NCBI RefSeq assembly: GCF_000344785.1
Contig: NC_020506.1
Span: forward strand, 372,001-436,000
DNA length: 64,000 nucleotides
Direction of reading: 5' to 3'
From: Corynebacterium callunae DSM 20147
GTDB taxonomy: Bacteria; Actinomycetota; Actinomycetes; Mycobacteriales; Mycobacteriaceae
The notes beneath the pieces are model-generated. The model worked only from the letters and a program-made list of their open reading frames with translations, was not told where the DNA came from and made no database searches. The position numbers and the translations under genes were made by a program. Below, one piece after another: positions 39,573 through 48,246 of the stretch (within the stretch, counting starts at the first letter, position 1; the number at the start of each line of letters is the position of its first letter).

Positions 39573-40967
39573 ATGGTGAGTGTGCTCATTGTGGGAATGT
39601 CCCACAGGTCAGCACCGGTGGCGCTCTTAGAGCGCCTAAGTATGGACGATTCGGTTCGTGGTGAAACAACACAGGCATTGCTGGGGCGCGCCTCACTGTC
39701 AGAGGCAATGATTGTCTCTACGTGTAACCGCCTGGAGGTCTACACCGTAACCAATAGTTTCCACACCGGCGTTAATGATGTTGTCGAGGTCTTGCACGAG
39801 GTCAGTGGCGTAGATATTGAAACTCTGCGCGGCTACCTTTATGTACGCTATGCCGACGCCGCCGCTGAACACATGCTGGTTGTTACCTCCGGCCTGGACT
39901 CCATGGTGGTTGGCGAACAACAAATCATTGGCCAAGTTCGCAACGCTTATCAAGCAGCAAGTGCCTCCGGTTCCGTCGGACCTGCACTGCACTCCCTGGC
40001 ACAAACCGCACTGCACACCGGCAAGCGTGTACACACCGAAACCAATATCGATGACGCTGGCGCTTCCATGGTGTCCTTCGCTATTGATCAAGCACTGGCA
40101 CAAATGGGCATTGACCCTGCCTCTGAAAAGCCACTAGCTGGCAAAACTGCGCTGGTTTTGGGCGCAGGTGCGATGAGTTCTTTGGCAGCTACCCACCTGG
40201 GTAAAGCCGGAATTGATCGCCTTGTATTGGCAAACCGCACCCGCGAGCGCGCCGAACGCATGGCTCAGCACTCCGAAGAAGCTGGAGTTGCAGCCGAGGT
40301 TATTGACTTCGAAGAACGTACCTTTGTACTAAATCGCGTGGACATGGTGGTTTCTGCAACCGGTGCCGATGACTTCACCATCAAGCCCAGCGATATCCCT
40401 GTTGACGCTGCATTGATGCTGGTAGACCTTTCCATGCCACGCGATATTGACGATGCCTGCACCGAGATTCCAGGTGTTGATCTGGTTAATATTGAGCGCC
40501 TGCACAAAACCAATAGGGAAGATCCATCCGCAAATTCCCCTCGCGAAGCCGATGCCTTGGCAATCGTCCGCGAAGAACTCGAGGCTTTTACCTCTGAGCA
40601 GCGCATTCGCGATATCGTCCCGGCTGTTTCTGCACTGCGCAAACAAGCAGCCGACGTCGGAACCGAAGAGCTGGAAAGGCTTCGTCAGCGCGCGCCGGGA
40701 ATCTCCGAAGATGACTGGGCAGAAGTAAATCGCACCGTGCGTCGTGTCGTCGACAAGCTTCTGCACCAGCCCACTGTGCGGGTAAAGGAACTGGCCGCCC
40801 GCTCCGGCACTGTCTCTTATGATTCTGCTTTGCAGGAGCTCTTTGGTTTGGAGGCCGTGATCACCAACGCAGCGCCTTCGACGACTTCCGTTAACGCCTC
40901 GGAACTGCCCGATGCGGGTATCGTCGCCTTTGTTAACTCAACTTCTGCAGGACAAACCAGGGAGTAA
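39573..40967 (+). CDS. hemA: Glutamyl-tRNA reductase
   Basis: 464 residues. Reduces Glu-tRNA to glutamate-1-semialdehyde, the first step of C5-pathway tetrapyrrole synthesis. The catalytic cysteine is in [11 protein letters not shown] (about 50). [16 protein letters not shown] is the family signature, the NADPH domain starts at LVLGAGAMS, and a C-terminal dimerisation helix bundle follows. hemC starts one base after the stop. In relatives haem acts on its stability and on hrrSA/DtxR control, not visible here. Confidence 0.95.
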   Translation: MVSVLIVGMSHRSAPVALLERLSMDDSVRGETTQALLGRASLSEAMIVSTCNRLEVYTVTNSFHTGVNDVVEVLHEVSGVDIETLRGYLYVRYADAAAEHMLVVTSGLDSMVVGEQQIIGQVRNAYQAASASGSVGPALHSLAQTALHTGKRVHTETNIDDAGASMVSFAIDQALAQMGIDPASEKPLAGKTALVLGAGAMSSLAATHLGKAGIDRLVLANRTRERAERMAQHSEEAGVAAEVIDFEERTFVLNRVDMVVSATGADDFTIKPSDIPVDAALMLVDLSMPRDIDDACTEIPGVDLVNIERLHKTNREDPSANSPREADALAIVREELEAFTSEQRIRDIVPAVSALRKQAADVGTEELERLRQRAPGISEDDWAEVNRTVRRVVDKLLHQPTVRVKELAARSGTVSYDSALQELFGLEAVITNAAPSTTSVNASELPDAGIVAFVNSTSAGQTRE

Positions 40968-40968
40968 C

Positions 40969-41865
40969 ATGACCTTAAAAATCGGTACTCGAGGATCAAA
41001 GCTAGCCACCACCCAGGCTGGCCATATGCGTGACCAGCTCAAATACTTTGGTCGCGACGCAGAGCTACATATTGTTACCACCCCTGGCGATCTCAATATG
41101 TCCCCCGTGGAACGCATCGGTGTTGGCGTATTTACCCAAGCGCTGCGCGACGTCTTGGAAAAAGGCGAATGCGATATCGCCGTGCACTCCATGAAAGATC
41201 TGCCCACCGCAGCCGATCCTCGTTTCCACCTGGTTGTTCCCACCCGCGCAGATTCCCGCGAAGCCCTCATTGCCCGCGATGGCCTGACTCTTTCCGAGTT
41301 GCCAGAAGGTGCAAAAGTAGGAACTTCTGCGCCTCGCCGCGTTTCTCAACTGCGTGCATTGCGTCCTGACCTGGAGATTTTGCCACTGCGCGGAAATATC
41401 GACACCCGCATGGGCAAAGTGACCTCCGGCGAACTCGATGCCGTCATGCTGGCATACGCTGGGCTTACCCGAGTTGGAATGCAAGACCGCGCCACCGAAG
41501 TTTTTGATCCCGACGTCATCATGCCTGCTCCTGCGCAGGGTGCACTTGCCATTGAATGCCGTGCTGACGATACCGAAACCATCCGCGCTCTCAATATGCT
41601 CATGCATGCAGACACCTATGTCTCCGCCATCGCAGAACGCACCGTTTTGAATAGGCTGGAAGCAGGCTGCACCGCTCCAGTAGCAGCTCATGCCACACTC
41701 GGAGGATATTCCGGCGACACCATGACCCTTACTGCAGGTGTTTTTGCACTCGACGGTTCCCGCCAGCTTGTATTCACTGTTGAAGGTGACGGCGCACGCC
41801 CTGAAGAGCTTGGTGAACTGGTCGCTGCACAGCTTATTTCCGAAGGCGCTGCTGAGCTTTTGTAA
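40969..41865 (+). CDS. hemC: Hydroxymethylbilane synthase (porphobilinogen deaminase)
   Basis: 298 residues. Condenses four porphobilinogens into hydroxymethylbilane. The dipyrromethane cofactor cysteine is in [13 protein letters not shown] (about 230). VHSMKDLPT and [15 protein letters not shown] hold the conserved acid/base residues. ATG at 40969 has GGGAG upstream and sits one base after hemA; the longer frame from 40912 overlaps hemA. The hem order then breaks: 690 bp of non-coding DNA and four other genes come before hemD. Confidence 0.95.
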   Translation: MTLKIGTRGSKLATTQAGHMRDQLKYFGRDAELHIVTTPGDLNMSPVERIGVGVFTQALRDVLEKGECDIAVHSMKDLPTAADPRFHLVVPTRADSREALIARDGLTLSELPEGAKVGTSAPRRVSQLRALRPDLEILPLRGNIDTRMGKVTSGELDAVMLAYAGLTRVGMQDRATEVFDPDVIMPAPAQGALAIECRADDTETIRALNMLMHADTYVSAIAERTVLNRLEAGCTAPVAAHATLGGYSGDTMTLTAGVFALDGSRQLVFTVEGDGARPEELGELVAAQLISEGAAELL

Positions 41866-42555
41866 TTTCTTTGCGGGTTCCGTGGTGTTTTGGAACTCTA
41901 GCAGCGCTTTTGCTGGGCCTTTGCTGAGCTTTTGCAGGATGGGAAATGCTCGGCCTGCTTCGCCGCCCCGAACTTGCCTGAAATGGCTGGGGTTTGTCCA
42001 AGAATCGCCTTGAAAATGCCCCAAACTGGGCTCGAACTAGCTCCGGACTGGGCCTGGACTTGGCCCGGAAGCGCCAAGGCGTGCGAATTTACGCAAGTTT
42101 CAGTACTTGGGGGTCTGTTTTGCGTAAATCGGGATCAAAATCAGCCCAGAGTGGTCCCGATTTACGCAAACTGATACGCCTCCTGGCATATTTTGCGTAA
42201 ATCGGCACGCTCGATGAATAAAACTCAAAGTTAGCCCTAAAAGCCCAGGTGCTATATGGCCTTCTGAGGCCTTGAAATACCTTGAACCATACTCTGGCTA
42301 GCTTGGGATGTTTAGGGTCCTTAAATCGCCTTCTCTGGAGTAGCTCGTTCGGACCCAAAATCCTCACTGCCGCCGCGCCAGCCACGCCAGGAACAGCGCC
42401 AGCCCCCGCAGCATCGTCACGCGGAAAATTACATGTATTTTAAGAATTTTTTCTGCAACACTTAAGTTTCTGCCAGTTTGAGAGGCACAATTCGTGCCAG
42501 AATTGTGTAAAAGCCAGAGCAGCCGAGACTTTCGGTAGAAAAGAGAATTAGTGTC
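41866..42555. other. Long intergenic region after hemC
   Basis: 690 bp without a credible gene. 41866-42075 has short direct repeats of GCTTTTGC/CCTTTGCTG (41920-41940). 42079-42210 is repeat copy C. 42215-42290 resembles the flank of copy B. The remainder up to 42555 is GC-rich then AT-rich with no clear feature. Confidence 0.65.
42079..42210. repeat. Four-armed palindromic intergenic repeat, copy C
   Basis: Arms GCGTGCGAATTTACGCAA (42079), TGCGTAAATCGGGATC (42121-42136), GTCCCGATTTACGCAAA (42154-42170) and TTTGCGTAAATCGGCACGC (42192-42210) match copies A and B in order and offsets. Arms 2 and 3 carry GGGATC/GTCCC in place of GGCAC/GTGCC: a paired change that roughly keeps the stem. Confidence 0.88.
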
Positions 42556-42933
42556 GTGGCTGAGCTAAAGATTAATGACAACAATGTCACCGTGCATCTT
42601 TCCTGGTGGGAGAAGATCGGCGCGCGCCGTAGCCATTTGACGGTTCCACGTCGCGCAATCCGCGAAATTAAAGTTGTGGACAATGTCATTGATGCAGTGG
42701 ATATTCCTCTAAAGAGGGCAGGGCGAATTCGTATCCCAGGTGTTTTTGTCGTGGGAACCCGGGCTTATACAACTCAAAAAGTTGATGAGGTTTGCCGGGA
42801 GAATGAGTTCTCTGTTTGCCGCAAAAATGAGCCTGGCCTGGTTATTGAGCTGGAAAATATCAGCATTGACCGCATTGTTATTTCTACGCCTAATGCGCAA
42901 CGTTATGCTCGTGAGCTCGCCACAGCACGTTAA
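42556..42933 (+). CDS. Conserved hypothetical protein, PH-like
   Basis: 125 residues, soluble, alternating beta strands (VTVHLSWWEKIGARRSHLTV, IREIKVVDNVIDAV, GLVIELENISIDRIVIST) reminiscent of the small PH-like domain proteins of Actinobacteria. GTG start with weak ribosome site. Two cysteines (CRENEFSVC). Monocistronic, followed by the PfpI-like gene 77 bp on. No function assigned. Confidence 0.65.
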   Translation: MAELKINDNNVTVHLSWWEKIGARRSHLTVPRRAIREIKVVDNVIDAVDIPLKRAGRIRIPGVFVVGTRAYTTQKVDEVCRENEFSVCRKNEPGLVIELENISIDRIVISTPNAQRYARELATAR

Positions 42934-43010
42934 TAATCCAATAAGTAATAAATAGGTACACTCGGGTCTTGTAATTCTTGTAACGAACCACAATTTTTGA
43001 GGAGAGTTCA

Positions 43011-43544
43011 ATGGCCAAGAACATTCTTGTTATTTCAACGGAATTTGGTACCGAGCGCGATGAGCTGACAGTGCCAGTTGAGAAGCTTAAGGAACTGGGA
43101 CACCAGGTTACGGTGGCAACTCCGACCGGCAAGCCAGTACAGACAGTCTTGGGGGATAAGGACTGGGACTTTGTTTTCCCTGCTGACGCCACTATTCAAG
43201 AGGTTGGCGCAGAGAAATTTGATGTTATTGTGCTGCCGGGTGGCACTGTGAATGCTGATCAGGCGCGCATTAACACCGATATTCAGGCGATACTCAAGGC
43301 GCAAGCTGCGGGTGGGCGCGCGATTGCGGCTATCTGTCACGCACCCTGGGTGCTTATCGACGCAACCCTCGCTCCCAAGAAGAATCTCACCTCCTACACC
43401 AGCATCAAGATTGATCTGGAAAATGCTGGCGCACAATGGAGCGACGTTCCTGTAAAGGTGTGTAATGCTGGCGATTGGAAGCTCATTACTTCCCGCAATC
43501 CTGGTGATCTTGAGGAATTTGTCGCAGCAATCGATCAGGCTTAG
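43011..43544 (+). CDS. DJ-1/PfpI family protein (type 1 glutamine amidotransferase-like)
   Basis: 177 residues. The nucleophile elbow is AAICHAPWVLIDA, with Cys followed by His as in PfpI/YhbO-type proteins. The conserved glutamate that sets the Cys pKa is in STEFGTERDELTVP. Family members act as peptidases, deglycases or stress chaperones; which applies cannot be decided. ATG has GAGGAGAG upstream, a strong ribosome site. Lies in the insert between hemC and hemD. Confidence 0.85.
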   Translation: MAKNILVISTEFGTERDELTVPVEKLKELGHQVTVATPTGKPVQTVLGDKDWDFVFPADATIQEVGAEKFDVIVLPGGTVNADQARINTDIQAILKAQAAGGRAIAAICHAPWVLIDATLAPKKNLTSYTSIKIDLENAGAQWSDVPVKVCNAGDWKLITSRNPGDLEEFVAAIDQA

Positions 43545-43610
43545 CAATCCCTTTGGTAGGCGAGCAGTATCCTAAAGTCATAAGACTGCCTAGTGAAGGA
43601 ATGGAATTTC

Positions 43611-44051
43611 ATGCCCGGAAAAATCTTGCTGCTTAATGGACCAAACCTCAACATGCTGGGACTGCGTGAACCAGATATTTATGGACACGACACCCTCGAG
43701 GACGTCGTTGCTTTGGCCTCCGCAGAAGCTTCAAAGTATGGGCTAGAGATTGACGCACTGCAAAGCAATCACGAGGGTGATCTCATCGATGCACTGCACA
43801 AAGCTCGCGGCACTCACCTCGGTTGTGTGATTAATCCCGGCGGTTTGACCCATACCTCGGTTGCTTTGCTGGATGCGGTTAAGGCCTCTGACCTGCTAAC
43901 TGTTGAGGTGCACATTAGCAATCCTCATGCTCGCGAAGAATTCCGCCACCATTCCTATATTTCGCTCGCCGCCATCGCCGTTTTTGCTGGCGCCGGTATC
44001 CAGGGATACCGCTACGCTGTTGACTTGCTGGCGACCAGGGCACAGGCCTAG
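43611..44051 (+). CDS. aroQ: Type II 3-dehydroquinate dehydratase
   Basis: 146 residues. Dehydrates 3-dehydroquinate to 3-dehydroshikimate (shikimate pathway or quinate catabolism). Signature LLNGPNLNMLGLREPDIYG holds the catalytic Tyr region; the conserved NHEGDLID and VHISNPHAREEFRHHSY carry the active-site His and Arg. ATG at 43611 follows GAAGGAATGG. In C. glutamicum the equivalent gene (aroD/qsuC) sits at this locus inside the quinate/shikimate qsu cluster; here the other qsu genes are missing. Confidence 0.93.
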   Translation: MPGKILLLNGPNLNMLGLREPDIYGHDTLEDVVALASAEASKYGLEIDALQSNHEGDLIDALHKARGTHLGCVINPGGLTHTSVALLDAVKASDLLTVEVHISNPHAREEFRHHSYISLAAIAVFAGAGIQGYRYAVDLLATRAQA

Positions 44052-44078
44052 CGCTTTTCGACGGATGCTGGTGGCGCT

Positions 44079-44375
44079 TTAGCGCCCCCGCTGGGATTTT
44101 TCCCTATCGATAGCATCCTTTGCTTCTTTCAACCCAGCACCAGTTATTTCGCGATGCCTCTTAATCGCAGCAATTTCCTTGCCGTCATTTAACAGGGCAA
44201 GTACCTCAGGATGTAAAGCTGAGGTGCGTGGCATGAGCGATCGCGGAATGCTGGGCTGAAGCTCGGTTGCTTGCAACAATTGATCAATGAGCTGTTGTTG
44301 ACGTGCAGCGGTTTCTTCTAAGGCGCTGATTCTAAGTTTGAGGGACTGAATTTCTGCGTCATTTTTGCCGAACAT
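44079..44375 (-). CDS. Small protein with coiled coil and bL12-like C-terminal motif
   Basis: 98 residues from the ATG at 44375 (AAAGGGG just upstream; the frame extends to 44498 without support). The N-terminus is a short coiled coil (IQSLKLRISALEETAARQQQ). The C-terminus, GKEIAAIKRHREITGAGLKE followed by AKDAIDR, closely follows the pattern of the ribosomal stalk protein bL12 C-terminal domain. Such proteins may bind translation factors or simply share the fold. Convergent with aroQ; function unknown. Confidence 0.68.
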   Translation of the reverse strand: MFGKNDAEIQSLKLRISALEETAARQQQLIDQLLQATELQPSIPRSLMPRTSALHPEVLALLNDGKEIAAIKRHREITGAGLKEAKDAIDREKSQRGR

Positions 44376-44873
44376 GAACCCCTTTATACCAGGGGCTGAT
44401 TTAATTTGATGTTCATTGTGAAATCTCGCAGAGTGAGAAAAAGTTGCTGCCCCCGCAGTATCAACAAAGTGTGGCCAATATGGCATTAGAGCCCTCAATG
44501 GTATGGCAAATTGAGGCTGTGAACTGCATGTTTGGGGAAAATTAGGGACCTAATGTGTGCTGCAAATTGGGGGTTTGATAAAAGCAGCACTAACAGCCGT
44601 TTTCCTAAAATGGCGTCACTGAATTATCGTGTATATACCACACGTTAAACGCCCAATAAGAGGGTGGTCACTTTTGGCCACACCGGCGGGGATCATTAGA
44701 GATCGCTGCATTTTAGTTGGGCGTGAAATTGTGCGCCGACCAGTTACGTCCTCATCCGGATGCGGTCAGTGTGCATCATCAACTTCTGTGCAAACCGGAT
44801 CTTCAGATTCGGCTTTTTTCTTGTTGATGATGCATGTTGGTCGCTTTCGAGACAAGAACTAGAAAAGATATTG
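44376..44873. promoter_or_regulatory. Leader region upstream of hemD
   Basis: 498 bp between the divergent bL12-like gene and hemD. CGTGTATATACCACACG near 44627 is an inverted repeat with a TATATA core, a possible promoter or operator. The last 110 bp contain the hairpins listed separately. Small frames here (for example 44629-44862) have no ribosome site and are not believed. Confidence 0.5.
44772..44834 (+). promoter_or_regulatory. Nested hairpin with internal terminator before hemD
   Basis: TGCATCATCAAC (44772-44783) pairs perfectly with GTTGATGATGCA (44823-44834). Inside the 39-base loop CCGGATC pairs with GATTCGG (44795-44812) and is followed by CTTTTTTC, an intrinsic terminator shape, 54 bases before the hemD ATG. 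ATCCGG at 44754-44759 could pair with CCGGAT and open the terminator. This suggests transcription attenuation. Confidence 0.45.
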
Positions 44874-46658
44874 ATGACTATCGCCCAAAAGGCCGAGATG
44901 GCTGATACCAGCGGGATCGAAACCAGCCAGGTTTCCGAGACCTCCGGGGTTGAAACGCCCGTAACAGGAAAATTGCGTCCTGTTGCGTCGCATGATGAAC
45001 AAGCGGAAGAGTTACTTCCAGGCAAGGTCATTTTTGTTGGAGCAGGGCCGGGTAATCCAGATCTGCTGACGGTTCGTGCGCGCGAAGTACTTGGAAACAC
45101 AGTCCGAGCAATTACTGATGAACAAGTACTTGAGGGAGTGCGTGCTTTTGTAGCCACGGAAATCCCAGTTCCTGAGGATAAACTTCAGGAAGCAGAAGAT
45201 GCCTATGAAGCTATGTGCATTGCTGCCAAAGAAGCTGGTGCCCGCCGTAAACCAGCACGTCCAGCACCTCCAACTGCCGCTGAAATTGTTGAGGTCACGG
45301 AATCCAATCCAGCCGAGATTGTCTCTCTAGTTAAAGAGGCAATGTCGCACGGTGGAGATGTCATTCGCCTTGTTACCGGTAATCCTTTAAGCAGTGATTC
45401 TGTTTTGGCGGAAATCTCCGCTGTTTCTGCAGCAGGATTTGAATTCCAGGTTGTTCCAGGAATGTCACTTCCGGCTACGGTTCCTGCTTTTGCGGGCATT
45501 GCATTGGGCTCTACTTATACCGAAACCGATGTTAATGGCGTTGACATTGACTGGGATCAGCTGGTCAGCGCTCCGCAGCCTTTGGTTTTGCAGGCCCGTG
45601 AGCAAGATTTGGGGCGCATTGCTGATGAGCTTAAGTCCCGCAATATGCCAACAGATACGCCAGTTTCTGTCACTGCGCACGGTACAACCCGTTTGCAGCG
45701 CACCTATGACACCACTCTGGCGGGCTTGGCCAAGCTTGATGGTGAATTAACTGGACCTTTGGTTGTCACCCTTGGAAAAGGCGTGGATGATCGCGCTAAG
45801 TATTCCTGGTGGGAAAACCGTGCCCTTTATGGTTGGCGAGTTCTAGTCCCGCGTGCCAAGAACCAGGCCGCGTCTATGAGCGAGCGCCTGAGCAGCCATG
45901 GTGCAATTCCAATGGAAGTGCCCACCATTTCTGTCGAGCCACCTCGTAACCCTGCACAAATGGAACGCGCAGTAAAGGGAATCGTTGAGGGTCGCTATCA
46001 GTGGGTAGTGCTTACCAGCGTTAATGCTGTTAAAGCAGTGTGGGAAAAGATTTCAGAATTTGGTCTCGATTCACGATCTTTCGCCGGTGTGCGTATTGCT
46101 GCAGTTGGTGAAAAAACCGCTGCGGAGATCCGTGCCTTGGGTATTACTCCTGAGCTTTTGCCACCACGGACTCGTCAAAACGCAAAGGGCCTGGTTGAGG
46201 TCTTCCCTGAGTATGTTGAAGAGCTTGACCCCGTAGGTCGGGTTTTGTTGCCTCGCGCTGACATTGCCACCGACGTCTTGGTTGATGGTCTGAGCGAACT
46301 CGGCTGGGAAGTGGAGGATGTGGTTGCTTACCGCACCGTCCGCGCTGCGCCTCCAAGTGCGGAAATCCGCGACATGATCAAAACCGGTGGCTTTGATGCC
46401 GTGGCTTTTACCTCTTCTTCAACGGTGAAAAACCTAGTCGGAATTGCTGGAAAGCCACATCAGCGCACCATTATTGCCTGCATTGGGCCGATGACTGCAG
46501 CTACAGCTGAAGAATTGGGCCTGCGCGTAGATGTAATTCCAGAGGTCGCAGAGGTTCCAGATCTTATCGATGCACTTGCCGAGCATGTGGCTCATTTGCG
46601 AGCTATTGATCAGCTTCCACCTGCACGTAAGAAGCGCCGGCGTCGTAAAGCTTCTTAA
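44874..46658 (+). CDS. hemD: Uroporphyrinogen-III synthase fused to a SUMT-like domain
   Basis: 594 residues. The N-terminal part (about 50-285) is like uroporphyrinogen-III C-methyltransferase: KVIFVGAGPGNPDLLTVRA and VVPGMSLPATVPAFAGI. The C-terminal part (about 320-575) is uroporphyrinogen-III synthase (LVPRAKNQAASMSERL, VLTSVNAVKAVWEKI, AFTSSSTVKNLV), which closes hydroxymethylbilane to uroporphyrinogen III. The methylase GGDP loop reads RLVTGNP, so SAM binding is doubtful. ATG at 44874 has AGAAAAGA before it; the frame is open to 44760 but would contain the terminator. The C-terminus ends in a basic KKRRRRK tail. Confidence 0.88.
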   Translation: MTIAQKAEMADTSGIETSQVSETSGVETPVTGKLRPVASHDEQAEELLPGKVIFVGAGPGNPDLLTVRAREVLGNTVRAITDEQVLEGVRAFVATEIPVPEDKLQEAEDAYEAMCIAAKEAGARRKPARPAPPTAAEIVEVTESNPAEIVSLVKEAMSHGGDVIRLVTGNPLSSDSVLAEISAVSAAGFEFQVVPGMSLPATVPAFAGIALGSTYTETDVNGVDIDWDQLVSAPQPLVLQAREQDLGRIADELKSRNMPTDTPVSVTAHGTTRLQRTYDTTLAGLAKLDGELTGPLVVTLGKGVDDRAKYSWWENRALYGWRVLVPRAKNQAASMSERLSSHGAIPMEVPTISVEPPRNPAQMERAVKGIVEGRYQWVVLTSVNAVKAVWEKISEFGLDSRSFAGVRIAAVGEKTAAEIRALGITPELLPPRTRQNAKGLVEVFPEYVEELDPVGRVLLPRADIATDVLVDGLSELGWEVEDVVAYRTVRAAPPSAEIRDMIKTGGFDAVAFTSSSTVKNLVGIAGKPHQRTIIACIGPMTAATAEELGLRVDVIPEVAEVPDLIDALAEHVAHLRAIDQLPPARKKRRRRKAS

Positions 46659-46685
46659 AAGAAGTTTTTGAGTAGGGTGTTGTCC

Positions 46686-47111
46686 ATGGACATCCAGCAA
46701 CTCGACGCAGAAACAAATGCATGGAAAGACAGCCTCCTGCGCACCGCGCGGGAGGCTGGATTTACGCTTGCAGCCCCTCAGATCTATGAAGATTTTGAAA
46801 CCACAGTTGCGCAATATAAAGAATCAGCGGCGCAGCAACCAGATTTAGATGTCACGGATCTCCAACAAATGTTTGGAGTTGTGGTGGGGGAGTTTCTGCG
46901 CCAGGAAATTGGCATGGAGTGGGCCGTAATCACTGATGAATATGGCACTGACTTGGCTATTATTTCCGAAGCTCAGGATGGCTCTTATGTTTATTCCTGC
47001 CCAATTGTGGTGGTGGGCAAAAGATTTTCTCCTGATTATGAAAAAGGACAGCTAGAGGGCTTTTGCAATCAATTTATTGCTACCTCAAAAGCACGTTTAG
47101 CAGCCCGCTAG
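46686..47111 (+). CDS. DUF3806-like hypothetical protein in the hem operon
   Basis: 141 residues, soluble. FGVVVGEFLRQEIGMEWAVI and a PIVVVGKRF-like strand are typical of DUF3806-type small proteins; the N-terminal part is helical. ATG at 46686 is preferred over an earlier TTG at 46668. Lies 27 bp after hemD and 81 bp before hemB on the same strand, probably co-transcribed. No link with haem is apparent from the sequence. Confidence 0.65.
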   Translation: MDIQQLDAETNAWKDSLLRTAREAGFTLAAPQIYEDFETTVAQYKESAAQQPDLDVTDLQQMFGVVVGEFLRQEIGMEWAVITDEYGTDLAIISEAQDGSYVYSCPIVVVGKRFSPDYEKGQLEGFCNQFIATSKARLAAR

Positions 47112-47192
47112 CCCCGTTTTGAGCAAAGCGTGTCCACCCCAGTCTCTATGATGGGATAAGACCTAAAAATGAACGTGAAAGAAGGATCAACC

Positions 47193-48206
47193 ATGAGTGA
47201 ATTTAATGATTACTCCCAGCACCTTATTCGCCGCCCACGCCGTTTGCGCAGTAACCCTGCAATGCGGGAATTAGTAGCAGAAACTTCTTTGCGTCCGGCC
47301 GACCTCATCCTGCCGATGTTTATCGCTGACGGCATCACCGAGCCACGCGAAATTACCTCCATGCCTGGAGTTTTTAACCACACCAAGGATTCCCTGCTCA
47401 AAGCTGCACATGAGGCGCTGGATGCGGGTGTGCGCTGCGTGGATCTCTTTGGTGTGCCAGTGGATGCAGATAAGGATGCCACCGGTTCTCAGGCCTGGGC
47501 GGAAGACGGCATTTTGAATGTCGGATTAACCGCGCTGCGTGAGGAATTTGGCGATGACCTCATGGTCATGGCTGATACCTGCTTGGATGAATTCACCGAT
47601 CATGGCCATTGCGGTGTGGTGAGCTTGGATCGTTATGGCAACGCTGTGGTTGATAATGACGCCACCCTGCCTCTTTACCAGCAGATGGCCGTTGCCCAGG
47701 CTAAGGCTGGAGCTCACATTATTAGCCCTTCCGGAATGATGGATGGCCAGATTGCGGCTATTCGTGGCGCACTTGATGCTGAGGGCTTTGAAGATGTCGC
47801 CATTATGGCTTATTCCGCAAAGTATGCTTCTTCCTTCTTTGGTCCCTTCCGCGAGGCCGTGGGTTCCTCCCTCGAAGGCGATCGTCGTACCTACCAGCAG
47901 GATCCTGCCAACCTGCGCGAGTCACTCCTCGAAGTTGAGCTTGATATCGCAGAGGGTGCAGACTTTGTCATGGTCAAGCCTGCATTGCCATATTTGGACG
48001 TGCTTACCCGCGTTGCAGAAGCTTCTCCGGTCCCAGTTGCTGCGTATCAGGTGTCTGGCGAATATGCCATGATTCAGGCAGCGGGACTTAATGGATGGAT
48101 TGATACCGAGGCTGTCATGATGGAATCCTTGATCTCCATTAAGCGCGCTGGTGCCAACCAGATTCTTACCTACTTCGCTACTGAAGCAGCCCGCAAACTG
48201 CGCTAA
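47193..48206 (+). CDS. hemB: Delta-aminolevulinic acid dehydratase (porphobilinogen synthase)
   Basis: 337 residues. Joins two 5-aminolevulinates to porphobilinogen. The Schiff-base lysines are in [18 protein letters not shown] and [12 protein letters not shown]. The metal loop reads [14 protein letters not shown]: compared with the zinc type (C-x-C...C) the middle Cys is Asp, a mixed form. GAAAGAAGGA lies before the ATG at 47193, which fixes the start. In the hem cluster after hemD. Confidence 0.94.
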   Translation: MSEFNDYSQHLIRRPRRLRSNPAMRELVAETSLRPADLILPMFIADGITEPREITSMPGVFNHTKDSLLKAAHEALDAGVRCVDLFGVPVDADKDATGSQAWAEDGILNVGLTALREEFGDDLMVMADTCLDEFTDHGHCGVVSLDRYGNAVVDNDATLPLYQQMAVAQAKAGAHIISPSGMMDGQIAAIRGALDAEGFEDVAIMAYSAKYASSFFGPFREAVGSSLEGDRRTYQQDPANLRESLLEVELDIAEGADFVMVKPALPYLDVLTRVAEASPVPVAAYQVSGEYAMIQAAGLNGWIDTEAVMMESLISIKRAGANQILTYFATEAARKLR

Positions 48207-48246
48207 CACCGGAGTTTAGAAACACGTCAACTAAACTAGGACTCCT

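Noticed and set aside
44629-44862. 77-residue frame in the hemD leader
   Set aside because: No ribosome site, odd composition and it spans the nested hairpins; regarded as non-coding leader.
44760-44873. 38-residue N-terminal extension of hemD
   Set aside because: It would place a terminator hairpin and T-run in the coding sequence; no ribosome site; the HemD/SUMT domain begins well after 44874.
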